DNA of 15,269 nucleotides from assembly GCA_964633465.1 (NCBI GenBank), contig CAZWGB010000031.1, forward strand, positions 1 through 15,269. The letters are read 5' to 3'. Shown here piece by piece: positions 7,618-14,963 of the stretch. Below the pieces are notes generated by a model. The model searched no databases, was not told where the DNA came from, and saw only the letters and a list, made by a program, of their open reading frames with translations. A program made the translations under genes and the position numbers. Source of the stretch: DTSX01 sp964633465 (GTDB taxonomy: Bacteria > Pseudomonadota > Gammaproteobacteria > Steroidobacterales > UBA11654). Each line of letters starts with the position of its first letter. The stretch's first letter is position 1.

Positions 7618-9198
7618 ATGAGTTATTTAGTATTAGCAAGAAAGTGGAGGCCAAAATATTTTTCTGAAGTATCTGGTCAGGATCACGTTGTTAAGGCATT
7701 ACAAAACTCGTTAGCCAAAGATAAAGTTCACCATGCATTTCTATTTGCAGGCACCCGTGGAGTTGGTAAAACTACTATTGCGAGATTGTTGGCAAAAGCT
7801 CTGAATTGTGAAAAAGGCGTAACTTCTGAACCCTGTGGAAAGTGCGATTCTTGCCTTGCGATTGATGAAGGTAATTATGTTGACCTAATGGAGGTTGATG
7901 CTGCTTCACAGACTGGAATTGATGCAATGCGAGAACTTATTGACTATACCCACTACATGCCAATTGGACGTTACAAGGTTTACTTAATCGATGAGGCCCA
8001 TCAACTCTCTAAAGCTGCACAAACAGCACTGCTAAAAACACTTGAGGAACCACCAGATCACATGAAGTTTCTTTTAGCGACTACCGATAGTGACAAATTA
8101 CCTATAACTGTATTATCAAGGTGCCTTAAATTTAACCTGAAAAAAATTCCTGCCAATTTAATTAAACAACGCATGGCAGAAATTTGTGATCACGAGGGAG
8201 TAACTTATGAAGATAAAGCCCTAGATTTAATTAGCCAGAATGCAGATGGCAGCATGAGAGATGGGTTGAGTCTTTTAGACCAAGCGCTTGCTTATGGGGA
8301 TTACTCACTTGCAACAGATCAGGCGCAGCTTATGTTAGGAACTATTGATATCAATGACATAGTGGGTTTGTTAGCAGCCGTATTAAATCAGGACAGTGTT
8401 GCTCTAAATCAAGTATTGAGGGATCTGGACGAGGCTTATCCTAACTATAATTCACTGCTTGATGGCATGGCTTCTTTTTTACAGAAAATTGCATTTGTCC
8501 AAGTAAGTAGCGATGATATTGACAACCCAAATCCAGAAAACACCCAGTCTATAAGAGATTTTGCTGAAAGTGCTTCGCCTGAATTAATACAATTACTCTA
8601 TCAAATTTCAATCACATCAAAACGAGATATAGAAATAGCACCAAGTCCTAGAGAAGGTTTTTCTATGGCGATGCTAAGGATGTTCGCATTTATGTCAAAT
8701 ACCATGTTTCCGAAGGATGAAGCTAGCCAGGAAAAATTAAAAGTAAAAAGGCCAGTTGCAGTGAAGATCAAAAAAAAGATAGAAACAGAAAATTCAGAGT
8801 CCAAGGTTTCTGATTCCAAACAAAGCAATAAAAAAATTACTGAGAAAAATTGGTTGCTGGAAGTTGAAAAACTAAATTTTTCAGGTGCCCTAAAACAACT
8901 CGCATCGCATTGCAGCTTTAAATCTATCAAAAAAAATATACTCCATTTAATTATTGATGCAGATCATGGCCACCTACTCACTGAACGATTGAAGTCCAGA
9001 TTGAATAAGTCTTTGATCAGTAATTTCAAACAAATCTCTGAAGTTCAAATAGAAGTAGACAGTGATAATGGTAAAACTCTAGCTAAGCAAAAATCAGAAC
9101 TAAATGAGGAACAAATGATTATGAATGAATCCAGACTAAAATCAGATCCAAACATCCAAGAGTTCATCGATATCTTTGACGCTAAAATTGAGAATTAA
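7618..9198 (+). CDS. dnaX: DNA polymerase III subunits gamma and tau
   Basis: This is the clamp-loader ATPase of the replisome; full-length tau also links the loader to the polymerase and helicase. Seen in 526 aa: Walker A G45-T-R-G-V-G-K-T-T53, zinc module C64, C73, C76, C79, Walker B D125-E-A-H128, and sensor S167-R-C169. Domain III ends near the M-L-R-M-F-A-F segment (352-358). A Lys/Ser-rich linker and a short tau-specific region follow, ending in D-P-N-I-Q-E-F near the C-terminus. It is shorter than E. coli tau (643 aa), the loss being in the linker and tail. An in-frame slippery run at codons 385-387 probably yields a short gamma form. The ATG has no Shine-Dalgarno; TATCTT lies 6 bases before it, so the message may be leaderless. 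recR follows with a 6-base gap and no ybaB. Confidence 0.97.
   Translation: MSYLVLARKWRPKYFSEVSGQDHVVKALQNSLAKDKVHHAFLFAGTRGVGKTTIARLLAKALNCEKGVTSEPCGKCDSCLAIDEGNYVDLMEVDAASQTGIDAMRELIDYTHYMPIGRYKVYLIDEAHQLSKAAQTALLKTLEEPPDHMKFLLATTDSDKLPITVLSRCLKFNLKKIPANLIKQRMAEICDHEGVTYEDKALDLISQNADGSMRDGLSLLDQALAYGDYSLATDQAQLMLGTIDINDIVGLLAAVLNQDSVALNQVLRDLDEAYPNYNSLLDGMASFLQKIAFVQVSSDDIDNPNPENTQSIRDFAESASPELIQLLYQISITSKRDIEIAPSPREGFSMAMLRMFAFMSNTMFPKDEASQEKLKVKRPVAVKIKKKIETENSESKVSDSKQSNKKITEKNWLLEVEKLNFSGALKQLASHCSFKSIKKNILHLIIDADHGHLLTERLKSRLNKSLISNFKQISEVQIEVDSDNGKTLAKQKSELNEEQMIMNESRLKSDPNIQEFIDIFDAKIEN
8770..8813 (+). promoter_or_regulatory. Predicted dnaX slippage / -1 frameshift site (A8-G run)
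   Basis: Codons 385-387 read AAA AAA AAG, giving an in-frame A-AAA-AAG heptamer at 8772-8778, the same slippery sequence used by E. coli dnaX, within an A8 run. A -1 shift adds 11 residues and stops at TGA 8811-8813 (398-aa product). Losing one base in the run gives a TAG at 8780-8782 at once (387 aa). Both products end just after domain III, as gamma does. Two small stems lie downstream: AGAAAC (8781-8786) with GTTTCT (8806-8811), and TCAGA (8794-8798) with TCTGA (8809-8813). They are mutually exclusive and their spacing is not ideal for ribosomal shifting, so RNA polymerase slippage on A8 is an alternative. No clear Shine-Dalgarno-like stimulator lies 10 bases upstream. Confidence 0.6.
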
Positions 9199-9204
9199 TA
9201 ATTG

Positions 9205-9816
9205 ATGAAAAACTTTAGCCCCATACTTCAAGATCTTATAGAAGCTTTTAAACAACTTCCTGGAATAGGCATTAAAAGTGCCCAGCGCATTGTTTTCCAT
9301 TTGTTGCAAGACAATACCAAAAAGGCGTTAGTGCTTGCAGAGACTCTCAATAATTCTCTTGTATCTGTAAAAGAATGCAAAATGTGCAGAATGTATTCAG
9401 AAGCGGAGTTATGTGAAATCTGTAAAGACAATAAACGAGATCAAAACATTTTGTGTATCGTTGAATCTCCTGCAGATTTGATTGCCTTGGAAAACACAAT
9501 GCAATTCAATGGTAGATATTTTGTATTAATGGGTCGTCTATCACCCATTGATGGAATTGGGCCGGATGAATTAAAAATCAATCAATTGGAAGAATTATTT
9601 GATTTCAATCCCATAAATGAAATTATCATAGCCACCAGCCCAACTGTAGATGGAGAAGCTACCGCTACTTACATCGCTTCTATTGCAAAGAACTTTAATA
9701 TCAAAGCGACGAGAATTGCTTATGGCGTGCCTTTTGGTGGAGAAATTGAGTATGTTGATTCAAATACACTGATTCAAGCCATTCTCAATAGAAATACTAT
9801 TGGAAACCAAAACTAA
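9205..9816 (+). CDS. recR: Recombination mediator protein RecR
   Basis: RecR works with RecO (and RecF) to load RecA at single-strand gaps. The 203-aa protein has the helix-hairpin-helix L18-P-G-I-G-I-K-S-A-Q-R28, the C4 zinc finger C58, C61, C70, C73, the Toprim core starting I-V-E-S-P-A-D (85-91), and the conserved C-terminal G-V-P-F-G-G-E-I-E-Y-V-D block (174-185). Length is normal. I use the ATG at 9205; a TTG directly before it (9202) is also in frame but less likely. Only a weak GAG lies upstream, and the gene starts 6 bases after the dnaX stop, so it is probably translated from the dnaX message by coupling. It converges on rsgA with a 3-base gap. Confidence 0.97.
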   Translation: MKNFSPILQDLIEAFKQLPGIGIKSAQRIVFHLLQDNTKKALVLAETLNNSLVSVKECKMCRMYSEAELCEICKDNKRDQNILCIVESPADLIALENTMQFNGRYFVLMGRLSPIDGIGPDELKINQLEELFDFNPINEIIIATSPTVDGEATATYIASIAKNFNIKATRIAYGVPFGGEIEYVDSNTLIQAILNRNTIGNQN

Positions 9817-9819
9817 TAA

Positions 9820-10698
9820 TTACTGAAACTCTTCCACTAGTTTTTTGTAATTATTGTATCTCTGAGTTGCAATCTCGTTATCAATAAATCCCTGATTGAC
9901 AGCACAGTTTGGTTCATTGATGTGGATGCAATCACGGTACTTGCATGCAGAAGACAAAGATGCAATTTCTCTAAAGCCAGTTTCAATTTCTTTAATACCA
10001 AGAATTTTGGGATTTAAGTTTTCTATACCAGGGGTATCAATCAAATAACCCTCATCTTCAAGTGCATGCATTGTTGATGTGGAAGTTGTATGTTTTCCTC
10101 TTTGATTTTTATTTGACAATGCCGCTGTTCTTATTGTGTCTCTGGGAATTAGCAAGTTGATGATGGTTGATTTGCCAACTCCAGATTGACCAACCAAGAC
10201 TGTTGATTGTTGACTAAGTAGATTAAACAATGAGTTTAAATTAATTTTTTCTTTCGCAGAGATCATGACAACAGGGTAATCAAGTTTTTGATAAATTTGT
10301 AATTGGTGGTCATTATTTTCAACAAGATCAACTTTATTGAAAATAATCGACAAATTACAATGCATTAGTTCACTGATTAGGAGAAATTTATCTATGAGCA
10401 AGAAATTTGGTTTTGGAAGAGGGGCGGTAATTAACAATATTTGCGTGACATTAGATGCAATTGTTTGTTTTTGTCCATACTGATTTAATTTTTCTAATTG
10501 ATTATTGGGTTCAAGAATTTTTGTTACTAATATGGTGCCATCAGCTTGTTTTGTCCAATGAACATTATCTCCAACTACTGGTTTTAATTTCTGGCTCTGG
10601 ACTAAGAATTTTAGTCGATCTCTATGTATAGATTCCAAAGTCCCTGTTTTACCAAAAACAGAAGTAATTTTTCCAATATTTTTAACTGAATCAACCAT
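9820..10698 (-). CDS. rsgA: Small-subunit ribosome biogenesis GTPase RsgA
   Basis: RsgA is a circularly permuted GTPase that checks late maturation of the 30S decoding centre and helps release RbfA. In the 292-aa protein the motifs run in permuted order: G4 N121-K-V-D124, G1 G170-Q-S-G-V-G-K-S177, the G2 region R-G-K-H-T-T (200-205), and G3 D221-T-P-G224. An N-terminal OB domain covers about 5-75. The C-terminal zinc knuckle is C252, C257, H259, C265. I start at ATG 10698; a TTG eight codons further upstream (10722) is open, but its first codons hold a TATAAT box, so it is probably promoter rather than coding sequence. Shorter than the roughly 350-aa E. coli protein, mainly at the N-terminus. 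It is divergent from orn, a pairing known in gammaproteobacteria. Confidence 0.95.
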   Translation of the reverse strand: MVDSVKNIGKITSVFGKTGTLESIHRDRLKFLVQSQKLKPVVGDNVHWTKQADGTILVTKILEPNNQLEKLNQYGQKQTIASNVTQILLITAPLPKPNFLLIDKFLLISELMHCNLSIIFNKVDLVENNDHQLQIYQKLDYPVVMISAKEKINLNSLFNLLSQQSTVLVGQSGVGKSTIINLLIPRDTIRTAALSNKNQRGKHTTSTSTMHALEDEGYLIDTPGIENLNPKILGIKEIETGFREIASLSSACKYRDCIHINEPNCAVNQGFIDNEIATQRYNNYKKLVEEFQ

Positions 10699-10712
10699 CT
10701 TTAAACTTTTGT

Positions 10713-10718
10713 GATTAT
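10713..10718 (-). promoter_or_regulatory. Putative -10 box of rsgA
   Basis: A perfect TATAAT on the minus strand sits 14 bases before the rsgA ATG. Transcription would start about 8 bases before the ATG, leaving almost no leader and no room for a Shine-Dalgarno sequence. No good -35 match is seen at a 16-18 base spacing. In DNA this AT-rich a chance TATAAT is possible. Confidence 0.4.
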
Positions 10719-10734
10719 ACAATCAATACTTTGT

Positions 10735-10740
10735 TAGAAT
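10735..10740 (+). promoter_or_regulatory. Putative -10 box of orn
   Basis: TAGAAT lies 9 bases before the orn ATG, so transcription would start about 2 or 3 bases before, or at, the start codon. No Shine-Dalgarno is present. The -35 match is poor (TTGTGA at 10709-10714 is 20 bases away). This fits a leaderless or nearly leaderless mRNA, but it rests on one short match. Confidence 0.33.
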
Positions 10741-10749
10741 CATTTAATT

Positions 10750-11298
10750 ATGAATAAGCAATCAAAGAGGTTGATTTGGATAGACCTGGAGATGACAGGT
10801 CTGAATACTCAAACTGATACCATTATTGAGATCGCAACGGTGGTGACTAAGCCAAATCTTGAAATTGTTGCCGAAGGCCCGAATTTAGCAATCCATCAAA
10901 GTGAATCCATTTTAGATCAAATGGACAATTGGAATAAAACACAACACGGTAAATCAGGACTTTTGGAAAGGGTAAGGAAGAGCAACATTAGTTTAAAAGA
11001 TGCAGAAGATATGACACTGGAATTTTTACAAAAACTTTCCAATAAAGGCCAATGCCCAATGTGTGGGAACAGCATTTGTCAGGATCGACGGTTTCTTGCA
11101 AGACTGATGCCAAAGCTTGAGGCTCATTTTAATTATAGGAATTTGGATGTCACCTCAATCAAAATAGCTTCACAACTTTGGGCTCCGGAAGTTGCAAGAT
11201 CATTCCACAAAACATCTAAACACCTTGCTCGAGATGATATTTATGAGTCTATTTATGAACTACAACACTATAAGAATCATTTATTAAACATAGATTGA
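10750..11298 (+). CDS. orn: Oligoribonuclease (DEDDh 3'-5' exonuclease)
   Basis: Orn degrades di- and very short oligoribonucleotides left by RNA decay, including pGpG from cyclic-di-GMP turnover; it is often essential. The 182-aa protein matches E. coli Orn in length and keeps all five catalytic residues at the same numbers: D12 and E14 (I-D-L-E-M-T-G-L), D112 (Q-D-R-R-F-L), H158 and D163 (H-L-A-R-D-D-I). The C-G-N-S-I segment (105-109) is also typical. Orn is found mainly in beta- and gammaproteobacteria (and mitochondria), which helps place the organism. No Shine-Dalgarno precedes the ATG. It is divergent from rsgA (51-bp gap to the chosen rsgA start) and converges on the MAPEG gene with a 7-base gap. 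Confidence 0.97.
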   Translation: MNKQSKRLIWIDLEMTGLNTQTDTIIEIATVVTKPNLEIVAEGPNLAIHQSESILDQMDNWNKTQHGKSGLLERVRKSNISLKDAEDMTLEFLQKLSNKGQCPMCGNSICQDRRFLARLMPKLEAHFNYRNLDVTSIKIASQLWAPEVARSFHKTSKHLARDDIYESIYELQHYKNHLLNID

Positions 11299-11305
11299 AT
11301 TAATT

Positions 11306-11680
11306 TTAGTTTACAAAAAATAATGTAATTGTTGCAACCAGTCCAACCATAAAAGTCACTGACCTAAGCGTACCTTTTCCCTGAAGATAGAATGTTATAT
11401 ACATCAATCTAGAGACAATATACAGGCCTGCCAAGAGATCAATAGTCAATTGAGTTGCACCTGTGATATGTGCAACGAGAACTGCTATTGCAAAGGGTGG
11501 GAATGATTCATAGCTGTTTTGTTCAGCGCCGTAAGCATACTTTGCTCTCTCCTTGAGATGACGGACGTGGCTTCTTGGGTCATTGTTATTAATTGGAACC
11601 TCAGACCCTTTTTTTGCAATACCTGCCAAAATAATTGGCAATATTAGGGCTATTACTATACACATATACGCGAATGTCAT
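11306..11680 (-). CDS. MAPEG family membrane protein
   Basis: This 124-aa protein has four hydrophobic helices, with the family motif around A48-K-Y-A-Y-G-A-E-Q-N-S-Y-E-S-F-P in the loop before helix 2. A conserved Arg follows in the third helix region (S-R-L-M-Y-I). MAPEG proteins (membrane-associated proteins in eicosanoid and glutathione metabolism) are trimers; eukaryotic members bind glutathione. Small bacterial members of this shape are common but mostly uncharacterised. The start is clear: AGGAGG (11687-11692) lies 6 bases before the ATG, the best ribosome binding site in the right half. A TATAAT on the same strand at 11705-11710 could be its own promoter. It lies 53 bases downstream of ppsA, so it may also be read with it. 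Confidence 0.87.
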   Translation of the reverse strand: MTFAYMCIVIALILPIILAGIAKKGSEVPINNNDPRSHVRHLKERAKYAYGAEQNSYESFPPFAIAVLVAHITGATQLTIDLLAGLYIVSRLMYITFYLQGKGTLRSVTFMVGLVATITLFFVN

Positions 11681-11704
11681 TTTTTTCCTCCTATCTTATT
11701 AAGA

Positions 11705-11710
11705 ATTATA
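11705..11710 (-). promoter_or_regulatory. Putative -10 box of the MAPEG gene
   Basis: TATAAT on the minus strand in the 53-base gap after ppsA predicts a leader of about 18 bases carrying the AGGAGG at 11687-11692. No clear -35 is seen. No terminator hairpin is visible between ppsA and this gene, so readthrough from ppsA is equally possible. Confidence 0.35.
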
Positions 11711-11733
11711 AGTAGATAACATTTGATGATTTA

Positions 11734-14091
11734 CTAAGAAATCTCTAACCAAGTTTTAATCACAGCATCTGGATTTAAGGAAATACTTTCAATTCCCTGA
11801 CTAACCAACCATTTTGCAAAATCTGGATAGTCTGAAGGCCCTTGGCCGCATATCCCGACGTATTTATCTTCTTTTTTACAAGCTTGAATGGCTAATTTCA
11901 ATAGTTTCTTGATACTTGGATCTTGTTCATTAAAAGCTTCTGCAACCAGATTAGAATCTCTATCAAGTCCCAATGTCAATTGAGTCAGATCATTAGACCC
12001 TATCGACATTCCATCAAAATATTTTAAAAATTCTTTTGCCATTAAGGCGTTTGATGGTAATTCACACATCATAATTATTTTCAGTCCTTGTTTGTCTCTT
12101 TTTAATCCATTGATTTCTAAGAGTTTTATAGATTGAGCAGCTTCTTCAATTGTTCTAACAAAGGGAATCATAATTTGAACATTATCTAAACCCATTCTCT
12201 CTCTTGTTCTTAAAATTGCATCACATTCCATTTTAAAACAAGGTTGAAACTGAGAATCCAAATATCTAGATGCTCCTCTAAATCCAAGCATGGGATTTTC
12301 TTCATTAGGTTCAAATTTATCTCCACCAATTAAACTTGCATACTCATTAGATTTAAAATCAGAAAGTCTAACAATAACTGGTTTTGGATAAAATGCAGCT
12401 GCAATAGTGGAAATACCCTCCGTTAGTTTAGCGACATAAAATTCTGTTGGATTTTCGTAACCCGAAGAAATATCTCCGATCTGTAGTTGTAGTTCTTTAT
12501 CAAGAAGTTGAGGATTAACTATTGCGTTTGGATGAATGCCAATCATTCTATTTATAATGAATTCAATCCTTGCCAATCCAACTCCCTCATTTGGAGTTTT
12601 TGCAAAGTAAAATGCACGATCTGGATTACCAATATTGATCATTATTTTTGTATTAATTTTTGGTAACGATTCTATATTTTTTACAATTAACTCATATTCC
12701 ATAGATCCTTCATAAACAAATCCTTTATCGCCTTCTGCACAAGACACCGAAATTGTGCTTTGATCTTTAATATTTGTTGTGGCATCAAGACAACCTACGA
12801 CTGCAGGAATACCTAATTCTCTTGCAATAATGGCTGCATGGCAAGTCCTACCGCCTTTATTAGTTATGATTGCAGAAGTTTTCTGCATCACAGGTTCCCA
12901 ATTTGGATCTGTATGATCGGTAACCAAAATATCTCCCTCATCTATTAGATACATATCTTCAAAGCTCTTTATAATTTTTGCTGTTCCTATTCCAAGACCA
13001 TATCCAACACTGCGACCAGTAGCCAATAATTCTCCTTTTGACTTGATTTTGTAATTTATTAGATTATTTTCAAGTGAACTAACCTTTGTTACGGGTCTTG
13101 CTTGAACTATATATAATTGTCCATCAATACCATCTTTTGCCCATTCAATATCCATTGGCTTTCCATAGTGGCTCTCAATTGATATTCCAAGCTGGCTTAA
13201 AGCAATGATTTCATCATCATTAATAGAGAAATTTGATTTATCTTTTTGGTCGAGATCAACAGTCTGTACAGAATGTTTAAAATGTTTGTCTTTTGAATAA
13301 ACCATTTTAGTTGTTTTATTGCCCATATTTTTTCTTATTATGGGATATTTTTTATTTCTCAAAGATGGTTTAAATACATAAAATTCGTCAGGGTTAACCA
13401 ATCCTTGAACGATTAATTCTCCGAGTCCAAAAGAAGAATTGATAACTATCAAATCCTTACAACTGCTTTCTGTGTCGACAGTAAACATCACTCCGCTTGT
13501 TGAAATATCACTTCTGACCATTTGTTGAATACAAATGGCCATTGATACCTGGTTATGATCAAAATTATTGTGTTGACGATATGATATCGCTCTATCTGTA
13601 AATAGCGATGCATAAACTGCTAATACAGCTTTGTTTATGTCGTCCAGACTCGAAATATTTAAATAACTATCTTGTTGTCCAGCAAACGAAGCATTAGGTA
13701 AATCTTCGGCTGTTGCAGATGATCTAATGGCGACAGAAAAGGATTCATCACTATTTTGGTTGAGACTATTCCATGCAATTGCAGTGGCCTCTTTTATTTC
13801 GTTAGATAATTTTGAAGATAATATTTTTTCTCTGATTAATTTACCAAAGGAATGGAGTTCTTTTGTGTCAGAGAGATTTATTTTATTAAGTATACTTTGA
13901 AGATAGGGGGCGATTTTATTTTCTTTGATAAAATCACTATATGCTTCGGTTGTGAGCGCATAGCCTTGAGGGCATCTAATGTCGAGTTTGTTAAGACTAT
14001 TCATCATCTCACCAAGGGATGCATTTTTGCCGCCCACTGAATTAAGGTCAGATATCTTGATCTTGTTTAAGCTTTTAAGGTACCTATGCAT
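11734..14091 (-). CDS. ppsA: Phosphoenolpyruvate synthase (pyruvate, water dikinase)
   Basis: PpsA turns pyruvate and ATP into PEP, AMP and phosphate, the first step of gluconeogenesis from pyruvate. The 785-aa protein has the usual length and three parts: the ATP-grasp pyruvate-phosphate dikinase domain (about 15-335, with the R123-S-S-A-T-A-E-D block), the swivelling phosphohistidine domain with catalytic H418 in G-G-R-T-C-H-A-A, and the PEP/pyruvate-binding barrel (about 485-780) with S-I-G-S-N-D-L-T-Q near 696-704 and catalytic C748 in G-I-C-G-Q-G. T416, two residues before the His, is the site that PpsR phosphorylates in E. coli, and it is kept. It is divergent from ppsR (62 bp). A TATAAT lies 11 bases before the ATG; no Shine-Dalgarno is seen. 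Confidence 0.97.
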   Translation of the reverse strand: MHRYLKSLNKIKISDLNSVGGKNASLGEMMNSLNKLDIRCPQGYALTTEAYSDFIKENKIAPYLQSILNKINLSDTKELHSFGKLIREKILSSKLSNEIKEATAIAWNSLNQNSDESFSVAIRSSATAEDLPNASFAGQQDSYLNISSLDDINKAVLAVYASLFTDRAISYRQHNNFDHNQVSMAICIQQMVRSDISTSGVMFTVDTESSCKDLIVINSSFGLGELIVQGLVNPDEFYVFKPSLRNKKYPIIRKNMGNKTTKMVYSKDKHFKHSVQTVDLDQKDKSNFSINDDEIIALSQLGISIESHYGKPMDIEWAKDGIDGQLYIVQARPVTKVSSLENNLINYKIKSKGELLATGRSVGYGLGIGTAKIIKSFEDMYLIDEGDILVTDHTDPNWEPVMQKTSAIITNKGGRTCHAAIIARELGIPAVVGCLDATTNIKDQSTISVSCAEGDKGFVYEGSMEYELIVKNIESLPKINTKIMINIGNPDRAFYFAKTPNEGVGLARIEFIINRMIGIHPNAIVNPQLLDKELQLQIGDISSGYENPTEFYVAKLTEGISTIAAAFYPKPVIVRLSDFKSNEYASLIGGDKFEPNEENPMLGFRGASRYLDSQFQPCFKMECDAILRTRERMGLDNVQIMIPFVRTIEEAAQSIKLLEINGLKRDKQGLKIIMMCELPSNALMAKEFLKYFDGMSIGSNDLTQLTLGLDRDSNLVAEAFNEQDPSIKKLLKLAIQACKKEDKYVGICGQGPSDYPDFAKWLVSQGIESISLNPDAVIKTWLEIS

Positions 14092-14102
14092 CTTGTATTT
14101 GC

Positions 14103-14108
14103 ATTATA
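14103..14108 (-). promoter_or_regulatory. Putative -10 box of ppsA
   Basis: A perfect TATAAT on the minus strand lies 11 bases before the ppsA ATG, implying a leader of roughly 4 or 5 bases. No convincing -35 is found at 16-18 bases. A TATAAT on the + strand overlaps it (14105-14110) and, with TAAAAT at 14125-14130, could serve ppsR. Confidence 0.38.
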
Positions 14109-14153
14109 ATTTCAAAGAGTAAGTTAAAATTCTAACAGGATTAATTTTCAAAA

Positions 14154-14954
14154 ATGAATAAAATTAAAGTTTACTTTATTTCAGACGGAACTGGATTATC
14201 AACTGAGCAATTAGGGAAATCTATTCTAATTCAATTTCCTGATATCGATTTTGAATATAAAACAATTCCCTTTGTTAATACACTGAAAAAAGCTCAAACA
14301 CTAGCAAAGAAAATCAATAAAGAACCATCAGCTATGGTTTTTTCAACTCTCATTTATGATGAACTCAATGAACCGTTTGATAGTGGTGATTTTTTTCACA
14401 TAAACTTTCTCAAACAAACAATTAATCAAATAGAGAACGTTAAAAAGTTTAAAGCTGTTCCAACCATGGGCCTAGATTACAGATTTGGCGAGGCTGCATC
14501 TTACGAAGAACGAATTACTGCAATGGATTTCACTATTTCCTCAGACGATGGCAATAATGTTGAACGTTATAACAAAGCTGACATTATTATTGTTGGTATT
14601 TCCAGAACAGGAAAAACACCAGTCTCCATTTATCTTGCTCTGATCAATGGTCTTTCCGTTGCAAATTACCCACTAGTTGATTTAGAACTTGAATCTCAAC
14701 AATTACCTAACAGCCTTAAACGTTTTAAAAATAAGCTTTTTGGTTTAACTATAGCACCAAAGCGCCTACAAGAGATTCGTGAAAAAAGACGATCAACAGG
14801 CAAGTATGCCACACCGCATCAGGTTCAAGCAGAAGTCAGATACAGTGAATCGCTGTTTAATAAATACAGTATTCCGTTTATTGATACGACCTCAATTTCA
14901 GTAGAAGAAATAGCCACTTCAATCAGAACTAAACTTTTTAACAATGTGATTTGA
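14154..14954 (+). CDS. ppsR: PEP synthase regulatory kinase/pyrophosphorylase PpsR (DUF299)
   Basis: PpsR switches PEP synthase off by ADP-dependent phosphorylation of a Thr next to its catalytic His, and on again by phosphate-dependent dephosphorylation. The 266-aa protein starts with the typical I-S-D-G-T-G (9-14), has the P-loop G148-I-S-R-T-G-K-T155, an A-M-D-F-T-I-S-S-D-D-G stretch (123-133), and the C-terminal R-S-T-G-K-Y-A (213-219). Length is normal. Being back to back with ppsA, whose target Thr is kept, makes the pairing functionally clear. A weak AGGA (14137-14140) lies 13 bases before the ATG. The next gene's ribosome binding site overlaps this gene's stop codon. Confidence 0.95.
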   Translation: MNKIKVYFISDGTGLSTEQLGKSILIQFPDIDFEYKTIPFVNTLKKAQTLAKKINKEPSAMVFSTLIYDELNEPFDSGDFFHINFLKQTINQIENVKKFKAVPTMGLDYRFGEAASYEERITAMDFTISSDDGNNVERYNKADIIIVGISRTGKTPVSIYLALINGLSVANYPLVDLELESQQLPNSLKRFKNKLFGLTIAPKRLQEIREKRRSTGKYATPHQVQAEVRYSESLFNKYSIPFIDTTSISVEEIATSIRTKLFNNVI

Positions 14955-14963
14955 GGGTTAAAA

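Noticed and set aside
8601..8930. 109-codon open frame antisense to dnaX
   Set aside because: It lies fully inside dnaX, which has all its motifs, and its translation looks like low-complexity Ser/Phe antisense of a Lys/Glu-rich linker. No ribosome binding site or family resemblance.
8929..8936. Second A8 run in dnaX as a frameshift site
   Set aside because: It is followed by T, not G, so it does not make the A-AAA-AAG heptamer, and it lies within the tau-specific region, away from the expected gamma end.
9202..9204. TTG start for RecR one codon before the ATG
   Set aside because: The next codon is ATG and adds nothing lost; TTG is the rarer start.
10699..10722. TTG-initiated 8-codon N-terminal extension of RsgA
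   Set aside because: The extension contains a TATAAT box and has no ribosome binding site; the ATG at 10698 gives a normal RsgA N-terminus.
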